From the NCBI GenBank assembly GCA_037132015.1, contig JBAXPW010000080.1:1-6336 (forward strand): DNA of 6,336 nt, given 5' to 3'. Positions 5,454-6,336 of this stretch are shown piece by piece. This DNA comes from JBAXPW01 sp037132015. GTDB lineage: Bacteria > Patescibacteriota > Microgenomatia > UBA1406 > GWC2-37-13. Below the pieces are notes generated by a model that did not search any database, had not been told where the DNA came from, and worked only from the letters and a program-made list of their open reading frames with translations. The position numbers and the translations under genes were made by a program. Numbering within the stretch: the first letter of the stretch is position 1; every line of letters starts with the position of its first letter.

Positions 5454-6304
5454 AGATGAAAAGTAAATAATTTATATCTATCATTATATTTGATAGAAGC
5501 TACTGATCCAAATAAACTAGAATGTTCTTTGTATTGACACAACTTGATAGTAGGACATGGTATTACAGTAAGCTGACTATCTAATAGAACTTTGATTTCT
5601 TTTAATTTTTCTGGATGATGTACCGCAATACCACCATCAAAAATTAACAATTTTGTCGGTCTAATAGAGAGAATTTGTTGAATTCCATCAACAAAATTTT
5701 CAATAACTTCATTCCACTCATAATCTGTTAATTCATTTGGATTTTTCTTATATATTTCTTTAATACCCTTACCTGCTACATAGGTCTCAAGACATCCTTT
5801 ATTCCCACACGAACATAGATTTCCATTTATTTTTAGAATCATATGTCCCGGCTCAAATGAATATATATTAATTTTATTATCTATTTTTCTTACACTTGAT
5901 CCTCCTAAACCATTGCCCCATTTAATAAATACAAAATCTTCATTTTGTCCTGAACCATAATATGCTTCTGCTAAAGCTGAGGAAACGGTACTATTTTCTA
6001 TATAAATATCACAATTAAACTCATCTTGTAATAATGATTTTATTGGCCTATCTACCCAACTTTGCAAATTACTGGCAATGACTATTTTTGATCTATCGCT
6101 GTTTAAGGAACCCGGAACGGTTATACTAATTGATTGTAAATGTTTCGTGCCAAGTTTATGAATAACATCTACAATATTTTGATAGTCTTTTTCAAAATGA
6201 CCTTGAACTGCAAATTTGATATGATCTATAAATACTGGATCATCTATTGAGAGAGTTGTAGAAATACGAATTGAGACTGAACTGACACTTATACAAATAA
6301 TCAT
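5450..6304 (-). CDS. ROK-family protein, probably a non-catalytic (pseudo)kinase
   Basis: The 284-residue protein has the ROK (repressor/ORF/kinase) sugar-kinase fold. Clear family marks are VPGSLNSD (63-70), SNLQSW (78-83), the glycine loop GNGLGG (130-135), EPGHM (151-155), and the zinc motif CSCGNKGCLE (164-173), which with His154 gives the complete HC3 zinc site. Two catalytic motifs are lost. The N-terminal phosphate loop, normally DxGGT, reads SVSSV (6-10), although the surrounding MIICI...SIRIS aligns well with the usual start. The catalytic Asp in the END motif is Ser105 (ENSTVSSALAE). Sugar phosphorylation is therefore unlikely, and a sugar-sensing or structural role is inferred. There is no N-terminal helix-turn-helix, so it is not a ROK repressor. 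Both ends overlap neighbouring frames by ATGA, pointing to a coupled operon with the Nudix gene. Confidence 0.9.
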   Translation of the reverse strand: MIICISVSSVSIRISTTLSIDDPVFIDHIKFAVQGHFEKDYQNIVDVIHKLGTKHLQSISITVPGSLNSDRSKIVIASNLQSWVDRPIKSLLQDEFNCDIYIENSTVSSALAEAYYGSGQNEDFVFIKWGNGLGGSSVRKIDNKINIYSFEPGHMILKINGNLCSCGNKGCLETYVAGKGIKEIYKKNPNELTDYEWNEVIENFVDGIQQILSIRPTKLLIFDGGIAVHHPEKLKEIKVLLDSQLTVIPCPTIKLCQYKEHSSLFGSVASIKYNDRYKLFTFHL

Positions 6305-6336
6305 ATGCTATAGTCAAAAATATCATTAATCATATC
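6301..6336 (-). CDS. possible 3' end of an upstream operon gene (12 codons visible)
   Basis: Reading leftwards from the window edge, an open frame DMINDIFDYSI ends in TGA (6303-6301), overlapping the ROK ATG as ATGA. The same 4-nt overlap joins ROK to Nudix, so this is plausibly the tail of a preceding gene in the operon. With only 11 residues visible it could be chance. No convincing promoter for ROK is seen in these bases, which also favours transcription from further upstream. Confidence 0.35.
   Translation of the reverse strand, partial: DMINDIFDYSI

Overview
The window is strongly AT-rich bacterial DNA carrying housekeeping genes, one tRNA and an accessory metabolic operon. Several traits together suggest a small-genome lineage such as Candidate Phyla Radiation/Patescibacteria: compact AT-rich genes, no Shine-Dalgarno sequence before any visible start, -10 boxes sitting directly on start codons, and a tRNA with no encoded CCA. 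That placement is an inference. UGA behaves as a normal stop: six complete genes have no internal UGA, and ruvB, ROK and the enolase all end with it. This argues against the UGA=Gly lineages (Gracilibacteria/Absconditabacteria).

Layout: (1) 1-944, + strand, the C-terminal barrel of an enolase with every catalytic residue present, but with an in-frame TGA at 54-56 just upstream and its N-terminal domain outside or broken at the window edge. (2) 958-2304, - strand, an MgtC-like/DUF4010 inner-membrane protein converging on the enolase. (3) 2305-2392, a compact divergent promoter region. (4) 2393-4035, + strand, ruvA then ruvB, the Holliday-junction branch migration motor, each with its own -10 box 6-7 nt from its ATG. 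(5) 4036-4386, a non-coding stretch holding an inverted repeat, tRNA-Leu(UAA), a bidirectional hairpin terminator and an interrupted second copy of the tRNA 3' end. (6) 4387-6336, - strand, a tight operon read right to left: the possible tail of an upstream gene, a ROK-family protein, a Nudix hydrolase and an isochorismatase-family hydrolase. The first two junctions are ATGA overlaps.

The most notable points are a ROK protein that keeps its zinc site but has lost both the DxGGT phosphate motif and the catalytic Asp, so it is probably not a kinase; the leaderless promoter layout; the split repeat of the tRNA 3' end; and the broken enolase reading frame. I found no CRISPR array, transposase or phage gene, and no clear evidence of a wholly new system.
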